The notes under the pieces were generated by a model. That model saw only the letters and a program-made list of their open reading frames with translations. It did no database searches and had not been told where the DNA came from. From assembly GCA_014281115.1 (NCBI GenBank), contig JACONQ010000004.1:3844001-3908000 (forward strand): 64,000 bases of DNA, in the 5' to 3' direction. The stretch comes from Laburnicola sp. R22_1. Its lineage: Eukaryota > Ascomycota > Dothideomycetes > Pleosporales > Didymosphaeriaceae. A program made the position numbers and the translations under genes. Below, in pieces: positions 9,523-21,125 of this stretch. How positions within the stretch are numbered: the stretch's first letter is position 1; every line of letters begins with the position of its first letter.

Positions 9523-10915
9523 TCACGATGTCTTCCGCACCGCCCAGGACTGGGCTTTGTACGCATTAATAGACAACGCCTTCACGTTGAACGCGTACGC
9601 CGCCGTCTTCCCTCTGACCTTCTTTCCGGGCAATGTCAACGACCCACACTCGCTCTCGCCCTCGAGAAACTCAAACCCCCACTCTTCCACGACCGCCACA
9701 ATCTCATCCAAAGTCAACTGCACAAAAGGTCCCGAGCCATACAGCAACGGCCCGAAGTTGATCCACACACCACCAGGCTTCAGCAGCTTATGGATGGTTT
9801 CAAAGTAACTCAGCAGATTGCGTGCCGTGTCGATGAAGAACAGAGTGACGATGTAGTCGAAGGAACCTTCTTGGCCCTTGAATGCAGTGGTGAAGTCGCC
9901 TTCTACAAGGACAACGGAGCGGGCGGCTGGTGGGTGGTCGGGGAAGGAGACCCAACGTTGCATGTCGGTTGTAGAGGCGTGGTGAGACCATGTGTCCACG
10001 AAAGGATGGAGTCTAGCTGAGTCTTTGACGTCCAGTGATTCCACGTACCGATAAGCGATATTCATGTACACGGAGTATTCGTTCAACGTAACCTCAAATC
10101 CTGGTAGCCATTAGCAGATATTCTGGAGTATGTTAAACCGTTATGAAGATCTTATGTTACGACGTACCTCCCAGTCCATGGATGTCATGACCCAGTCTCC
10201 CCAGTCCAGATCCCGGCAAAAGGACCTTGGCAGGCGTTGTGCGATTGCCGTCGGATGAATTCAGAAGCGTCTTGAGAACACATGGGAAAGCGTCGATGCG
10301 CTCGTTGTCTCCTTCAGAGGACCAATCGCGAACATAGTGCTTCAAAGCCTGTGCGACACTGACTTTTTCTGCAACTCTCCCTTCCTTCTTCGCGGCCTTG
10401 ATATGTCCATCGAGCTCGGCTTGCTCGATTTCGTAGAACCGCATAGCATGCTGCACAATCTTATCCTGCAATTCCCTGTTTTCCCGGAGCAGGTGATCGT
10501 TCGCGTTCAACTTTTGCGAGTATCGCACGGTCCGCTCGAGAATCTGAAGAGTCAGTTGCTGCAGACAAACATGAACGTCAAAAGCTCATACTTTTTTCTG
10601 TTGCTTGGGCACATTCCGATACATGCTCCTCCAGCGATCCACTTCTTTCGATACAAGGTCATGGTAGCTTAGGTAACTCCATAGTGCGTCTAGCAGCCTA
10701 TCCCGCGAGTGGCGTTTCTCCCAAGCGCCGTTGCTTCGACTCAGCCGCGCCAGGAGGCGTTGTTTCTCATTTGCTTGTCGAACCTCACTCGGATCGCAGG
10801 TTGGTTGCTGCGATATTACGGTCGTTGAGTGTACTTTGTAGACATACTTCGCGGCCGTCAGTGCTGACCAGTAGCATAAGACCAGCGACCAGGTGCAAAG
10901 CAAAATGGATCGCAT
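9523..10915 (-). CDS. N2227-family SAM methyltransferase (carnosine N-methyltransferase-like)
   Basis: Three exons (10592-10915, 10168-10543, 9523-10100) with introns of 48 and 67 bp (gtatga...cag, gtacgt...cag) give 425 aa. The start ATG 10913-10915 begins a hydrophobic, signal-like N-terminus (MRSILLCTWSLVLCYWSALT). The family's conserved blocks follow: VRDWSSEGDNER, then the SAM-binding LLPGSGLGRLGHDIHGLGG, spliced directly to FEVTLNEYSVYMN, and later FDYIVTLFFIDTA and LLKPGGVWINFGPLLYG. The family methylates carnosine in animals; the fungal substrate is not known to me. The N-terminal hydrophobic segment is unusual for a cytosolic methyltransferase and suggests ER targeting or membrane anchoring (inference). 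No lesion seen. Confidence 0.85.
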
Positions 10916-12114
10916 CACGAAGATGAAGGGTTGCTAGGTGGGTGGCCCTTGTGCACTGCTGGCGTATATCCTATCTGCACCCCACGAGAAAGCGGAGATT
11001 TTTTAGTGTGGCTCAGAGCACCGTGATGGTCTCTTGGCAGGAACATTCAGTGAAACTCGAGTCTGCTGAGGTGCCTCATCCAGCTGTTGACCTTTGAAAG
11101 AACCTAACACGACTGAAAATAGTATCCATGTTCATGTGGTGTACATGGAAATAGTGTGACAGATATAGAAATAGTATAACAGAGCTTCTGTGAAAGGTAG
11201 TCATTGACTAATATGTGCAAAGTCCCAGGTGCGCGAAGTCAAGATGACATCAGAGGAGTCGAGATGGGGCCAGAGGAGTTGAGATAGGTACTGGTTATTA
11301 TAATCGTGTTGTGTGCCAGAGTCGAAGGCGAATTCAATTCGGGCTTGAGGTAAAATTGTGTTACAGGCGTACGTATCAAATCTGGTATTCTGGTGGAAAA
11401 CTCGTAGAAAGAAAAGCTCTCATGTATTCCATCTTAGCTTCATCCTGGCATGTTAGTCAAGAATTGCGACTGATGCTGGACTACTGGTCCCCGATACCGC
11501 GTAGAGATGTGGAATAGACCGAGGTTAGCAATGTTACGCATGTTGATAATTTTAGAATGACTGGTGTTGAAGTTGTGAGACTTTTTTCCAATGAAAAATT
11601 GTTTGAGTGGAGAATTGGGCTTTGATTTGTTTGGAATTGGAGTGTGCGTTGCAGCTTGCTTGAGGAGCGTAGTGTCAGTGTGATGGTGAGTGTGTGTGTG
11701 CGTTGAGCGAGTTCGTGGAAGTTGCCAGGCGCACGCGTCATCGATGGGATGATGGAAGGAGCACACCACGCACGCATGACACATCGTCGTCGAAGATGGA
11801 AAGAGTAGCGCACCACTGCAGCTTCCATCTTATAGGACGTTGGAGCAATCGCTATCTACGACAACAAGAGGACACTCGCAGGGTGATAAGCTAATAACGT
11901 AAATGTGTAGGTGGTAGTCTAGCAGTCGAAGTATACAGAGATGGATGTTTGAGTTCCAAGGTTACTCCGTATTCTTCCTACACGCACGGCTTTTTGCGAA
12001 GCAAAGCTCAATCGCACCTAGTGCCCTGACTTCCCTACGATCATTCTCGGTCACTCACTCAAATCCCTATACAATCGGATGACTCGCCGCGAGCTTAACT
12101 AAGAATACATTCCA
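10916..12114. other. Gene-free interval
   Basis: About 1.2 kb between the N2227 start and the SET-domain gene. AT-leaning, with a short GT-rich run near 11690. Short open frames here look like chance; none has domain-like content. Confidence 0.45.
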
Positions 12115-12891
12115 TTAGAAGCCGTACTTTCGAAGACGTGCCTCGGCGCCGGGTCCATGCTGGTAAGTGACCAGCAACTCGTCACCCTTCTTGACATCGC
12201 ACACCGTAACAAAAACCTCTTGCTCTACGGCCGTGTCCCAAAATTTGTCCACATTGCTCGTGTTCGAATGATTGAAAAGGGAGCCAGTGAGGAACAGCAT
12301 GCCTGATGGATGATGCGAGACTGTGACCGCGAACGAGTTGGTGGACATGATACCCGTGAGAGTGTCGAATAGGCGATGCTGCGGGATATCAAACGTGCTC
12401 GAGAACTCTCTCAAGTTGGGGTTGGCATTGTGCAAGAGCAGAATAGCTTCCAAGGCGCTTGGGGGCAAGAGGCACCATAGCCGTGGGTCCATGTTCCCGA
12501 AAGGCGCCATCAGAACAGGAGGCTCCCGTAACACGATCTCGCCGGCTTTGAGGTCGCGGCTTGCAACCAGGCCGCGCCCTTTGCCTTCGATTGACACGAC
12601 CTGCTAGGGCGCTCCAGCAGGCGCTCTCATAAACGCGTTAGGATCCTCGGCGTCGTTGGTATACCGCTCCCAAGTACGATTGAGACTCTTGAACGCGCTT
12701 TCTTTGTCTTTTTCGATCTTCTCATTGATCGGCCAGTTCAGTTCGTTAAGCCGGCTGCGGAGCTTAGTATGTCGGGGTCGCCTCTGGGGGATTTGGAATG
12801 TGCGCATAGGTGCGCTGGAAATGCACTGCTCAAGAAGCGCCTTCTTCGGCCCAGTGAGGCGGTATGGTTGTAAGATTTCTGTGGACGCCAT
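12115..12891 (-). pseudogene. SET-domain protein with an in-frame TAG
   Basis: The frame from ATG 12889-12891 to TAA 12115-12117 is continuous except for one TAG at 12604-12606. The first 95 codons (start MASTEILQPYRLTG) contain no domain I know. After the TAG comes a SET domain start (GKGRGLVASRDLKAGEIVLREP without the last two residues), a helical middle, the SET core FNHSNTSNV and a terminal RLRKYGF. SET proteins are usually lysine methyltransferases. The protein stops right at YGF, before the Cys-rich post-SET segment often found there. The TAG could be a point mutation (for example from TAC, CAG or TGG) or an error. I tested an intron across it (gtatac, branch ctaac, cctag) but it shifts the frame. 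Confidence 0.6.
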
Positions 12892-13379
12892 CTTGGTTCT
12901 TGCAATCGCAGATCGTTGATATGATAAGAAGAATCTTGATCGGTGTAGTGCATATGCGCACTCGTAAAGGAAGTGTAGTGGGTGGGTGGTTCCACCAACG
13001 GTGAGGTAGTGTTTAGTGTTCCACGAGTGTCTTGGCGCACCACCCAGGAAGACTAACCATATGCAGATATGGAACCAATAAGGACGCCGGGTTTAATAAT
13101 AGTCATGTTCCTGACGCAGTGAGGTGTGAGCGACCTCCTTCATGGTGGGTGCCTTTCAATTCCTTCTGAATTCTGTCGTCGATCAAGCACGGTCAATCAT
13201 ATCTTCCTACACGTGACGGATTATAGCTTATCAGTAGTGAACGACGGGAGTACGGTGGAATTGTTCTCGACATCTGGACCTTCAAACGTCGAATTGGGCT
13301 AGCGGGGAAGTATCACGACATTACGAAAACATGCCAGCGTCACTACGGCTTTAGCCGTTTCCACAGGAGTTCTCGACGG
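12892..13379. other. Gene-free interval
   Basis: About 490 bp holding the presumed promoter of the SET gene and the 3' flank of the rhodopsin-domain gene. Nothing else recognised. Confidence 0.4.
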
Positions 13380-14722
13380 TTACACATGCCGACCAATATC
13401 CGCCTCATACTGTACGTGATGAGCATCACTCATCCCTCTTTCGTTGTCCTCCACACACTCACTCTGAACCTGCACCGTCCGCGTGACTACAACGTTCAAC
13501 GAGCTGTCACTCGATTCCTTCATCTGCCCATTCTTGGACCAAACAATTCCTTCTTGAACCTCGCCCGCTCCGTCCTTGCCGTCGCGTAGCTTAGTGAAGC
13601 CACCACTGCTCGCAGATTTGAAAGTCTCCATGTGGATATCCCCGTGGCTCCGGTTCATCTTGGCGTGAGATGATTTGTTGAGAGCAGATTTCGTATGAGT
13701 AATCAAGGCACTGAGATGTAAGGCTTTGGCGATCATACGGAAGAGCGGTTTGAAAGAGATGGCGCAGGCCGCGAGGAGGTAAAGACCAGGTTCCATGATT
13801 GTCCAGTTGATAAGCGCGACATGTGAATCTAACTGCTTAGTAGGTGTATCAAATTAACGATGCAGATTTGCTTACATGTGATATCGACCAAATTGTCGAT
13901 TTTGGCAAACACCACTGTCCGAATGATGGATGCTATCATTCCGCTGTAATTTGCTAGCATCAAAGACGTGGCGTGAAAACCCATTTACAACTTACATGCT
14001 GCCCGTTAAAAATATCAACATCAGCCCAATCTTTCTCCCAGTGGAGATCTTCAAGTTCAGTTCAGTCCGTACTGGCAATAGCAGAACTATCAAGTCCGTG
14101 ACGATATTCGGTACACTGCTACTATACGCGAAAGCGACGGTGTCAAAGCAGCGTCCTCCTGGAATCGCCTTATCCCAGTTGAAAGTGAACGGTCTGCACT
14201 GAAAGCATGCGGCGACAACAAATGACAGCCATGCGGCGAAAACCGTTCCAATAAGCGCCCAGGCGGCGAAGCGCTCGTATTTGTTTGTGAAGATGCGCTG
14301 AAACAGGATCACAAGGCACAACTTAGGGAAGGCGACGGCGGTCGGGTGCAGAAACTCGGTGACTATTATGCCTCTGAAGTGCTCAGTGAGCTTTTGGGTA
14401 CCGGTTTGAAGGTTGTATGCAGCGTGACGACCTGTTCTGGCCTTCTTCACCATCACTGACATCATGATTAGCACGAGCTCTACTTGGACAGGGGTTACAT
14501 TCGACTTACGGATACCAACCACACATAAGCCTATCTCAGCTAGGCAAAGGGAATAATCACGTCTTCGACCATGAACTTTGTGGAAGTGAGGTACCGCGCA
14601 TAGTAACGCAGCCCAACAAAAACCGTACTGAAAATGGTCATCAACGCCGCTGTCGCAATAATGTTGGGGCCAATGTCCTCGGCCAGATACTCCGGAGAGT
14701 ATTCAGCGGCCAGCGCGTTCAT
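13380..14722 (-). pseudogene. Fungal rhodopsin-domain integral membrane protein, one frameshift
   Basis: Four exons are clear: 14510-14722, 13996-14455, 13876-13943 and 13380-13828, with introns at 14456-14509, 13944-13995 and 13829-13875 (gtaagt/gtaagc donors, cag/tag acceptors, frames compatible). The product has several membrane helices (LMTIFSTVFVGLRYYARYL, ALIGTVFAAWLSFVVAACF, VPNIVTDLIVLLLP, IGLMLIFLTGS) and family blocks ARYLTSTKFMVEDVIIP, FQCRPF and SHVALINWTIMEPGLYLLA. It fits the large fungal rhodopsin_dom (PTH11-related) family, often considered sensory. Exon 1 is broken near 14541-14545: one extra base would turn the stop at IIPFA into PFALAEIGLCVVGI, which joins exon 2. The rest is intact, so this is a recent pseudogene or a sequencing error. 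Confidence 0.75.
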
Positions 14723-15880
14723 TGTGGATTAGGAAGACTGCCAGAGTCTGGCTTCCAGAGCCTTGTGGGGAATCACAACACTGGCGCATGTGGAGACGGG
14801 AGGGCGACGCATCCTCCAGATATGAGCCGATTCCTATGCGATCAGGGAGTAGAGACGCAAGGTAGGTCGATCCTGCTGATAATAGCATTGCGTAGATGTA
14901 CGAAGCTTTCCTAAAAGGGTACGCGATGTGACTCCTGCAGGGCGTACATATATCTCGGTAGTGCGCAGCACCGGGATCGTAGAAGATGAAACCAGGTGGT
15001 CGTGGCGTAGGGCTCGTGAGCCGGCCAAGGTATAATACCCAGGCGATAAGGCTGTCACAATGTTCCAACTTCACACCGACTCTTGCTAGGAACTGCTTTC
15101 GGGTATACGCAGCTAGTATCCCCTTTTAACAGAAAGAGGCTGTCTAATCATCTCTAATCCTCTCGTGATGTAGTGTTGCAACCAACAACTAAGGTAGCCT
15201 GGGCGCGATGCAATTTGCGAGTGGCAAAAGTCCATGCAAAATACAATAACTTTTGCTCTGTAAGGTAATGGCGTCGCGTCCGTTGCGGGTTAGTGATGAC
15301 AACTGTGCAAGTTTCAAAGGAAATCCAGTGCGTCCAGAAAGCTTCCAGAAGAGTGTCGCATGTGTGGACAAGGAATAGCATCCTATTCCCTTAAATATGC
15401 ATCTGAATTTATCCGAATCTTTTGGCCTGGATATGCATGAACGTATGTGGCCAGGCATATTGTCTGGAATCATTCGCTGGTGCAGTCAGTAAAGAAGGCA
15501 GCGCCTATATAGTCGGGAAGATTTCTAACGTGATTGCATCGAAGTGGCAGCCTGAAGCTCTTATTAACGGGGAAAGCCAACTGGCATGCTTGTGACAAGA
15601 AGAGATCGAAGTCAGGACCATATCTGCTTCGTGATGCAATGCTACTGGAATGTAAAGGCTGAGGGTGCGTAGATGCAATGCAGGAACTTGATCTTCACCA
15701 GAAACGTAATGGCGAACCATAAGAGAGCGCCACCCCTATGAAAGAAATCGTGTCTGATGCTAAGATGCATACAAAGTGATAGAGAGTTATGTCTAGCTAC
15801 ATATATACTAAAGAGTATAAATATCGTTTGCATACTCTATTGCTAGCTATCAGGTCTTCGTAGTAGACACGAATTCTTTT
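14723..15880. other. Gene-free interval
   Basis: About 1.15 kb upstream of the rhodopsin-domain gene. Short open frames only, with no recognisable protein. Confidence 0.4.
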
Positions 15881-16075
15881 ATGGGGGTGACAGTGGATAA
15901 CCTTCGCGAAAACTTTAATAGACAAATTGTGAAGATTAAGCAAGACGTAAAAGATTTGCATGGAAAGATCGACAGGCTTGTTGCGCGTTTCGAGGAATGG
16001 CCCGGCGATCGAGAGGCTGCACCACCGAAAGCTGCAGGCCAAGATGTGGTTATGAGAACGTCTGATAAGTCGTGA
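15881..16075 (+). CDS. Short coiled-coil ORF, hypothetical
   Basis: A 64-codon ATG-to-TGA frame. The first two thirds have a heptad-like pattern (LRENFNRQIVKIKQ, DVKDLHGKIDRLVARFEEW) like short fungal coiled-coil proteins, followed by a polar tail. No intron, signal peptide or family seen. Possibly the end of a longer spliced gene: the frame stays open upstream to about 15823. Low confidence. Confidence 0.3.
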   Translation: MGVTVDNLRENFNRQIVKIKQDVKDLHGKIDRLVARFEEWPGDREAAPPKAAGQDVVMRTSDKS

Positions 16076-17271
16076 AGGGATTCATCCGAGGGAGTAGATA
16101 GATAATGAATCCCGGCATTCCAACCTTGTTGGCATCAACAAACCATCTCGTCAACCTATGCGTTCTCACCATGCCCTGCGCGTACTGCTCGTGGTTCTAG
16201 CATCGCATCTTGCATCCATCGCGGGTTGCCGGCCGACAGCGCGGGAAGCGGAACGAGAGGTAGTCGGTTCTTTGGAGGCTTTGAAGCCAAATGAGCGGGA
16301 ACCTAAGTTCGAGCCCGTGGTTGAGAAGTAGTAAAAGCGTCGTGTAGTTGGAGTCTGAGAACAATCGTTAACGGTCGAACTGGACTGTGGCTGTTGGTGG
16401 CCCGTGCGCCTCTCATGGCAATGAGCAGTCATCACAACGAATAACTCCGCGTGCACCGGACGAACATACACAAGTACCGATGCCATAATGCCTACCGTGG
16501 CAGAATCAAGCTCGGCCTGTACGCGTTCTCATGTCGAGTTGCCTTGGAGCCTCCGTATTGGTGTTTTATTCTTTCGTCTCGCGTCTCGGATCCGGTGCTC
16601 AACACGTTTCAATTTTCAAGCCGCCAGAACAACAACAAACGCATTTCCGCTCGGAAGGTCAAGCTTTGCTAGCTAGCGACGATCATTAAGAGAGCCTTAA
16701 TTCATAGAGTGGTAAGGAGAGTTGCCCAGATTATTCAAAGTGAAGTATCGCGCTCGCAGACCACCTGCGCCTTCCACGCGAAAGGTTGGAAGCTCCCACA
16801 GCCGAGTTTCATCTGCCTCCCAAAACTCAGCGCGCGCTCCAAACATCCCGAACAGCAGCAGATGGCTGAATACAGAATTTTGTATACGCGTCCTGCTGAC
16901 AGCCGACCCACCTGAGGCACTCGCCGACCAATCTTAGCCTGAGGGGACCTCGCGAGGCGGCTTCTGCAGCGGCGATCCCCAAGCGCAGTCTCTCATGCGG
17001 GGCGGAAGAGCCTCAGGACTCACAACCATCCGGTTTCAGGGCAAGCCTCGCGTTCCAGGCATTGATGCTTTGGGATAGCAAATTTTGAATCAACTTCGAC
17101 GTCGTATTAAAGGGCAAGCAGCCCTTGGGTCCTAAGGATATTCAACCACTCTCTTCAAGAACACTCAAGACTTCTTTAATTCACCCTTTTTTTAACACGC
17201 TCATTTGTCGCCGGGCGACTTACATTCTCTCCGTTCTCGATCTTCACTATCCAAATCTTCAATCAATCATA
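16076..17271. other. Gene-free interval
   Basis: About 1.2 kb between the short coiled-coil ORF and the secreted-peptide gene. The last 150 bp (pyrimidine-rich, with CTCTCTTCAAG and many C/T tracts before the ATG) look like a typical fungal promoter/leader. Nothing else recognised. Confidence 0.4.
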
Positions 17272-17462
17272 ATGAAGTTCACTACCGTCGTCGCTACCAT
17301 CCTCTCCATGGCTGCTTTCGCCATTGCTGCCCCAATCGCAGAAGGTGCGTTACATTCCAAAGCCATACTGCCGGACGGCGTACTGACATCTGAAAAGCCC
17401 AGAACCACGGAATGTGCGTCAAGTCAAACGGTGGAGAAATTGAGCAGATCCAGAACTGCTAG
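17272..17462 (+). CDS. Small secreted peptide, signal peptide plus two-cysteine mature region
   Basis: The ATG at 17272 starts a strong signal peptide (MKFTTVVATILSMAAFAIA, then APIAE). Splicing an intron at 17345-17397 (gtgcgt, branch tactgac, acceptor aaag) joins exon 17272-17344 to 17398-17462, giving 45 aa with mature Cys at the GMCVKS and IQNC positions and a TAG directly after the last Cys. If the intron is kept, the frame stays open to TAA at 17662-17664, giving a 130-aa protein with three different cysteines. Either form would be a small secreted protein. An effector or antimicrobial role is only a possibility. The gene stands alone with a clean pyrimidine-rich leader. Confidence 0.55.
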
Positions 17463-19043
17463 ACGCCATCAAGCACACGGAGCGTTGGGGTTGGACGACG
17501 ACGACAGATCGTACGGAAAGTGGTGTTCGCCTAGGACCATGCCAACCATGCGATACCACTTTGCGGATCGGAGAGGACCGGCATTGTTCAGGACCAGAAG
17601 TCACTATGTTAGGACATCGGATAATAGATGCGGCATTGGTCTCGAATTCGAGCTGAACGAATAATATACCCGTTTATCATGTTGAGTGGTCAATCTACGC
17701 TCATGTTTTTGCCATACGAGCCCTTTGTGGCTCCGTGACACAGCAGTTTAACCACGTCATCGCGGCTTTATCAAACTATTAATTACATGATCGACTTCTA
17801 CTTCTCTTCATCTTCGTCAAGCTGTCACACTTATATATATTGTCTTCAGTCTCGATATATTACCAAACGCAAGTTCTCGGCGTCCATGGCTCGACTTTTT
17901 ACAAATGCCCTCTCGACCTCAGTGAGAACGGCCGTCATCGGCCATTGTGGCAGATCGCATAAGGCTCACTTTCCAGAGCGAGGAGCGAGACTAAGTCTGA
18001 AGGAGTCTAACCTGCTTTGGTAGTTGTGATCGCAGAGAGGAACCACCGTGATCGTGTCACCTCAGGCTCAGTTTCCTGTACCACTAGGCAGGGCATGCAA
18101 TGTCAAATATGCTCAGTACAACTTCTTATACCTTCGCTCTGGTTCTTCCACGATGGCCAGCCCTTTCCTGTGAGCAATCGAGTGTTCGACTTGAGTTGCG
18201 TCATAGAAGCGCCCGGGCACCGTGCACTCTCGTGACCTTGTTCCAAGAATCTCGATGGATGACCGCAAGATTTAACATATCCTTGGCTGCCACTTCTTCC
18301 TTCTTTCACTGTGTCTAGAATTTGTAGTTCCTTTTTTCACACTCCCAAGACGCCGACCCTTCCATTTCGATGGTGCTTTGGGTATCACATCTGGCCACCA
18401 AAATGATAACTCAACAGCTTGCGCTTTTCCTCCTGACATATGTATAGCATGATGTGGCTTTTGCTAATCGAGCCGATTCAGGAGGACCTTAAATCTAGTA
18501 AGCAAGAAATGCGATAACCTCCGGCATGATGCATACAGGACGCGCCCAAAGTACCCTGGAGCGCTCCTTCCGCTTCCGTCAAGCTCTCGAGTCTACTCCG
18601 TAAGCAGATGCAGTCCACGGGTGTCTCCGTAGCATGCGTCGCTAGATATCTTTGGCTGAATAGAGAATGTGAAAAGGCGGATAATGTAGTGAAGCGTCTT
18701 CAGAATGTGCGAGCTTATCGATCGATGGCGTGCCGAAAATGGTGAGTTACCCCAAGAAGAATTGCTGCTGTTGAAAGAGAGAGTAATGAGCCCGCAACAG
18801 TGAAAACAGTGAAAGCTCGCTCTTGCTGTTTGCGTTAGAGGCACGTGGTCCGCAAACGCCCGTGGGCCCGTAGACGGCAGGCGCAATGCGCTCAACACAA
18901 CAAAGTCAACCTCGCCACCTGCACGCCGCCGACACTCAGTATCTGTACCACAGACTGACTCCATTCGACTCGCTCAAGAGACACTTCGCCCGAAGAATAT
19001 AGCGCCACGCTTGCCGCAACTCGAGGGGAATTCTTATACTGTC
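17463..19043. other. Gene-free interval
   Basis: About 1.6 kb. The first 200 bp may be coding if the upstream intron is retained (stop at 17664). Beyond that only short chance frames are seen. Confidence 0.4.
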
Positions 19044-21125
19044 ATGCCCGAGAAAAGCGGCCCCAGCGGCTGGCGCAAGAGGAGTAGGTACTCTGGCGTA
19101 CGCGATGCACACGAGATACATGCTGACCTTGCGTCTGCGTTAGTACATTCGCGACCCAGTGCTACGAAGCTGAATACCGATGATCACGGCCTGGCTGAGG
19201 ATTCTGCAGAAGGCTTGCTTCGCCCTTCCGAGAGGAACAGCTGGATGAAGTCTATTCACAGTCGACCAGGTACGCCTATTAGTAGAGCGGCAACACCCAC
19301 CGCTTTCCAATTGGAGGCGGAAGATGCTCGCAGTGAGCTAACCCTCGAGCTTCCTACCCCGCGCAAAGCGACGAAACCCAAGCTAGCACGTTACCTTTCG
19401 GGATACCGCTCCTTGAAAGATGCGTCAAAAGAGCCGGAATTTGCTGAGCCTTGGAATGAGGAGGCACCACAATCATACCTTTCGCCGGTAGACCCCTTAG
19501 TGTCACTTCAGTCCGTCTACTCACATATGGCTGCCCACCCATCTCGCGCCATCCCACCTGAATATAACAGTGGACTGTTCAAAGTTTTTGAAGATTACCG
19601 CAAAGTGAGAGAGGAGAAGGAGCGCGTAGAGGATCTGCTGCAAGAGACTTTCGAAGGTTACCGCACGGCAGAGCAGCACTGGACCCAGTCAGAGGTTCAA
19701 TATCAGGCTGAGATACGTCGACTGGAGCTTCTAATTGCTCAAGGAACATCGGGCATGTCTGGGTAGGCTCTGAAAATATCTTTGGATGATCGGCTGCTAA
19801 CCAGTCATTACAGGCTGATGAAAGCAAGACAAGAGAGTGTGTTGAAGAAAGGACGTGTGCAACACAGGAAGACAATCTCATCCGATCATCTTCCTACAGC
19901 TCCTGAGCACATACCATTCGATCAGCTAGATAAGCAGATCAAGTTGCGGAGCCAAGAAGGTAAATCCAAACGACCCCAGGACAATGCGAAGTGGCAAGGC
20001 TTTGAAATTTGCGGCTGTCAAATGTAGACATGCTAACGTCACGCAGTGCTTTTCCAGCGACCAGTTTCGCCATCTAGTAAGATGGTTGCTTTATCGAGGC
20101 AATTTTCAACCGTCGAAGACGCTGATGACATCCTTGTTGGTACGCCACCGACTAAGGAAAGGAAAATTACCTTGTCACGAAAGGTACAAAGCGAACTGAA
20201 CCTTGCGAGCTTAGGAGATATGGACACGATCAACTCTGTCCCCCGCTCCGTCGATTCAGGGTTTTCTGGTGCCGGCGATCCATTGCCAGATGAAGTCGAG
20301 TCTCTGTCAACAATGGTGGATCCTGCGATCGATAGCGATGCTTTCATGGCTCTGCAGGAGCTGGGAACCTTGGTCGCTCGAAAGAAAGGAATTGACACGA
20401 AGAAGTTCCTCAAAGGACTAGTGCAGCTCTATTCGACGGCCGCAGAAGACGGCCATCGCAAACTCCACCATGAGCCACCAAGCGAAAGGATGGCAACTAT
20501 TCCCTCAACGCTATCAGTGGATCCCGTCGAAACCCCGTCTAGTCCAAACCGTTCTGTGGGACATGTCCGTCCACACCCGCATATTGCCTCGACTCAAAGG
20601 CGTCGACGGCATTTTTCATTCGAACCGGGCGACGACCAGATTGCGGCGCTCGACGACGAGCTCAAGGCTTATCAGTTGGAAGATTCATATTTCCCATCAA
20701 ACTCAACGGAGTTGGGGGTATGTTCCGGCGGAAGTCTGAAATCTCCTTCATTGCAGGGTCAAGGTCTCAATGCTGAAATTCAGAAATCGTCCAAGATACC
20801 CTCTCCGATCCAGCGTCCAGCTTTAGGCAGCCTCCGTCGGGAAACTTCAGTCTCAAGTCTGCACACACCACTCGGAAGGACGTGTACTGATGAGCGACGT
20901 GACAGTCGATCAAGCGTCTTGACCGCTTTTCGTCAGAACTCTGCGCGGCAGAGCAGTAGTAGTTCTGTGAACACCCTCCGACACGGGGAGAGTCAACAGT
21001 CGAGTCCGTTTGGCAGCCTTGGGGCACAAAACAGTATGGCGGTCCTTGCTGCAAGCAGAGCTCTTGATAATGTGGACAACTCGTTGAAGCACAGCACCCG
21101 TTGTCGGACCGACCACTCGGGCTAG
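19044..21125 (+). CDS. Conserved fungal hypothetical protein with a coiled-coil segment
   Basis: Three exons (19044-19762, 19814-19959, 20047-21125) with introns of 51 and 87 bp, both with gctaac branch points and cag acceptors, give 647 aa. The start is the first ATG in frame (MPEKSGPSGWRKRSRYS). The N-terminal half is polar and Ser/Pro-rich. A charged helical stretch (FEDYRKVREEKERVEDLLQ, then EIRRLELLIAQGTSGMSG) just before intron 1 should form a coiled coil. The third exon has many Ser/Thr and basic-proline motifs such as RRETSVSSLHTP, typical of phosphorylated cytoskeletal or signalling proteins. No named domain recognised and no function assigned. Confidence 0.7.

Noticed and set aside
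12604..12662. An intron (gtatac...ctaac...ccctag) removing the TAG in the SET gene
   Set aside because: The donor falls at phase 2 while the acceptor is at phase 0, so splicing would shift the SET domain out of frame.
16166..16486. A 106-codon minus-strand frame
   Set aside because: No domain, no signal peptide, Ser/Arg-rich and low-complexity; indistinguishable from chance.
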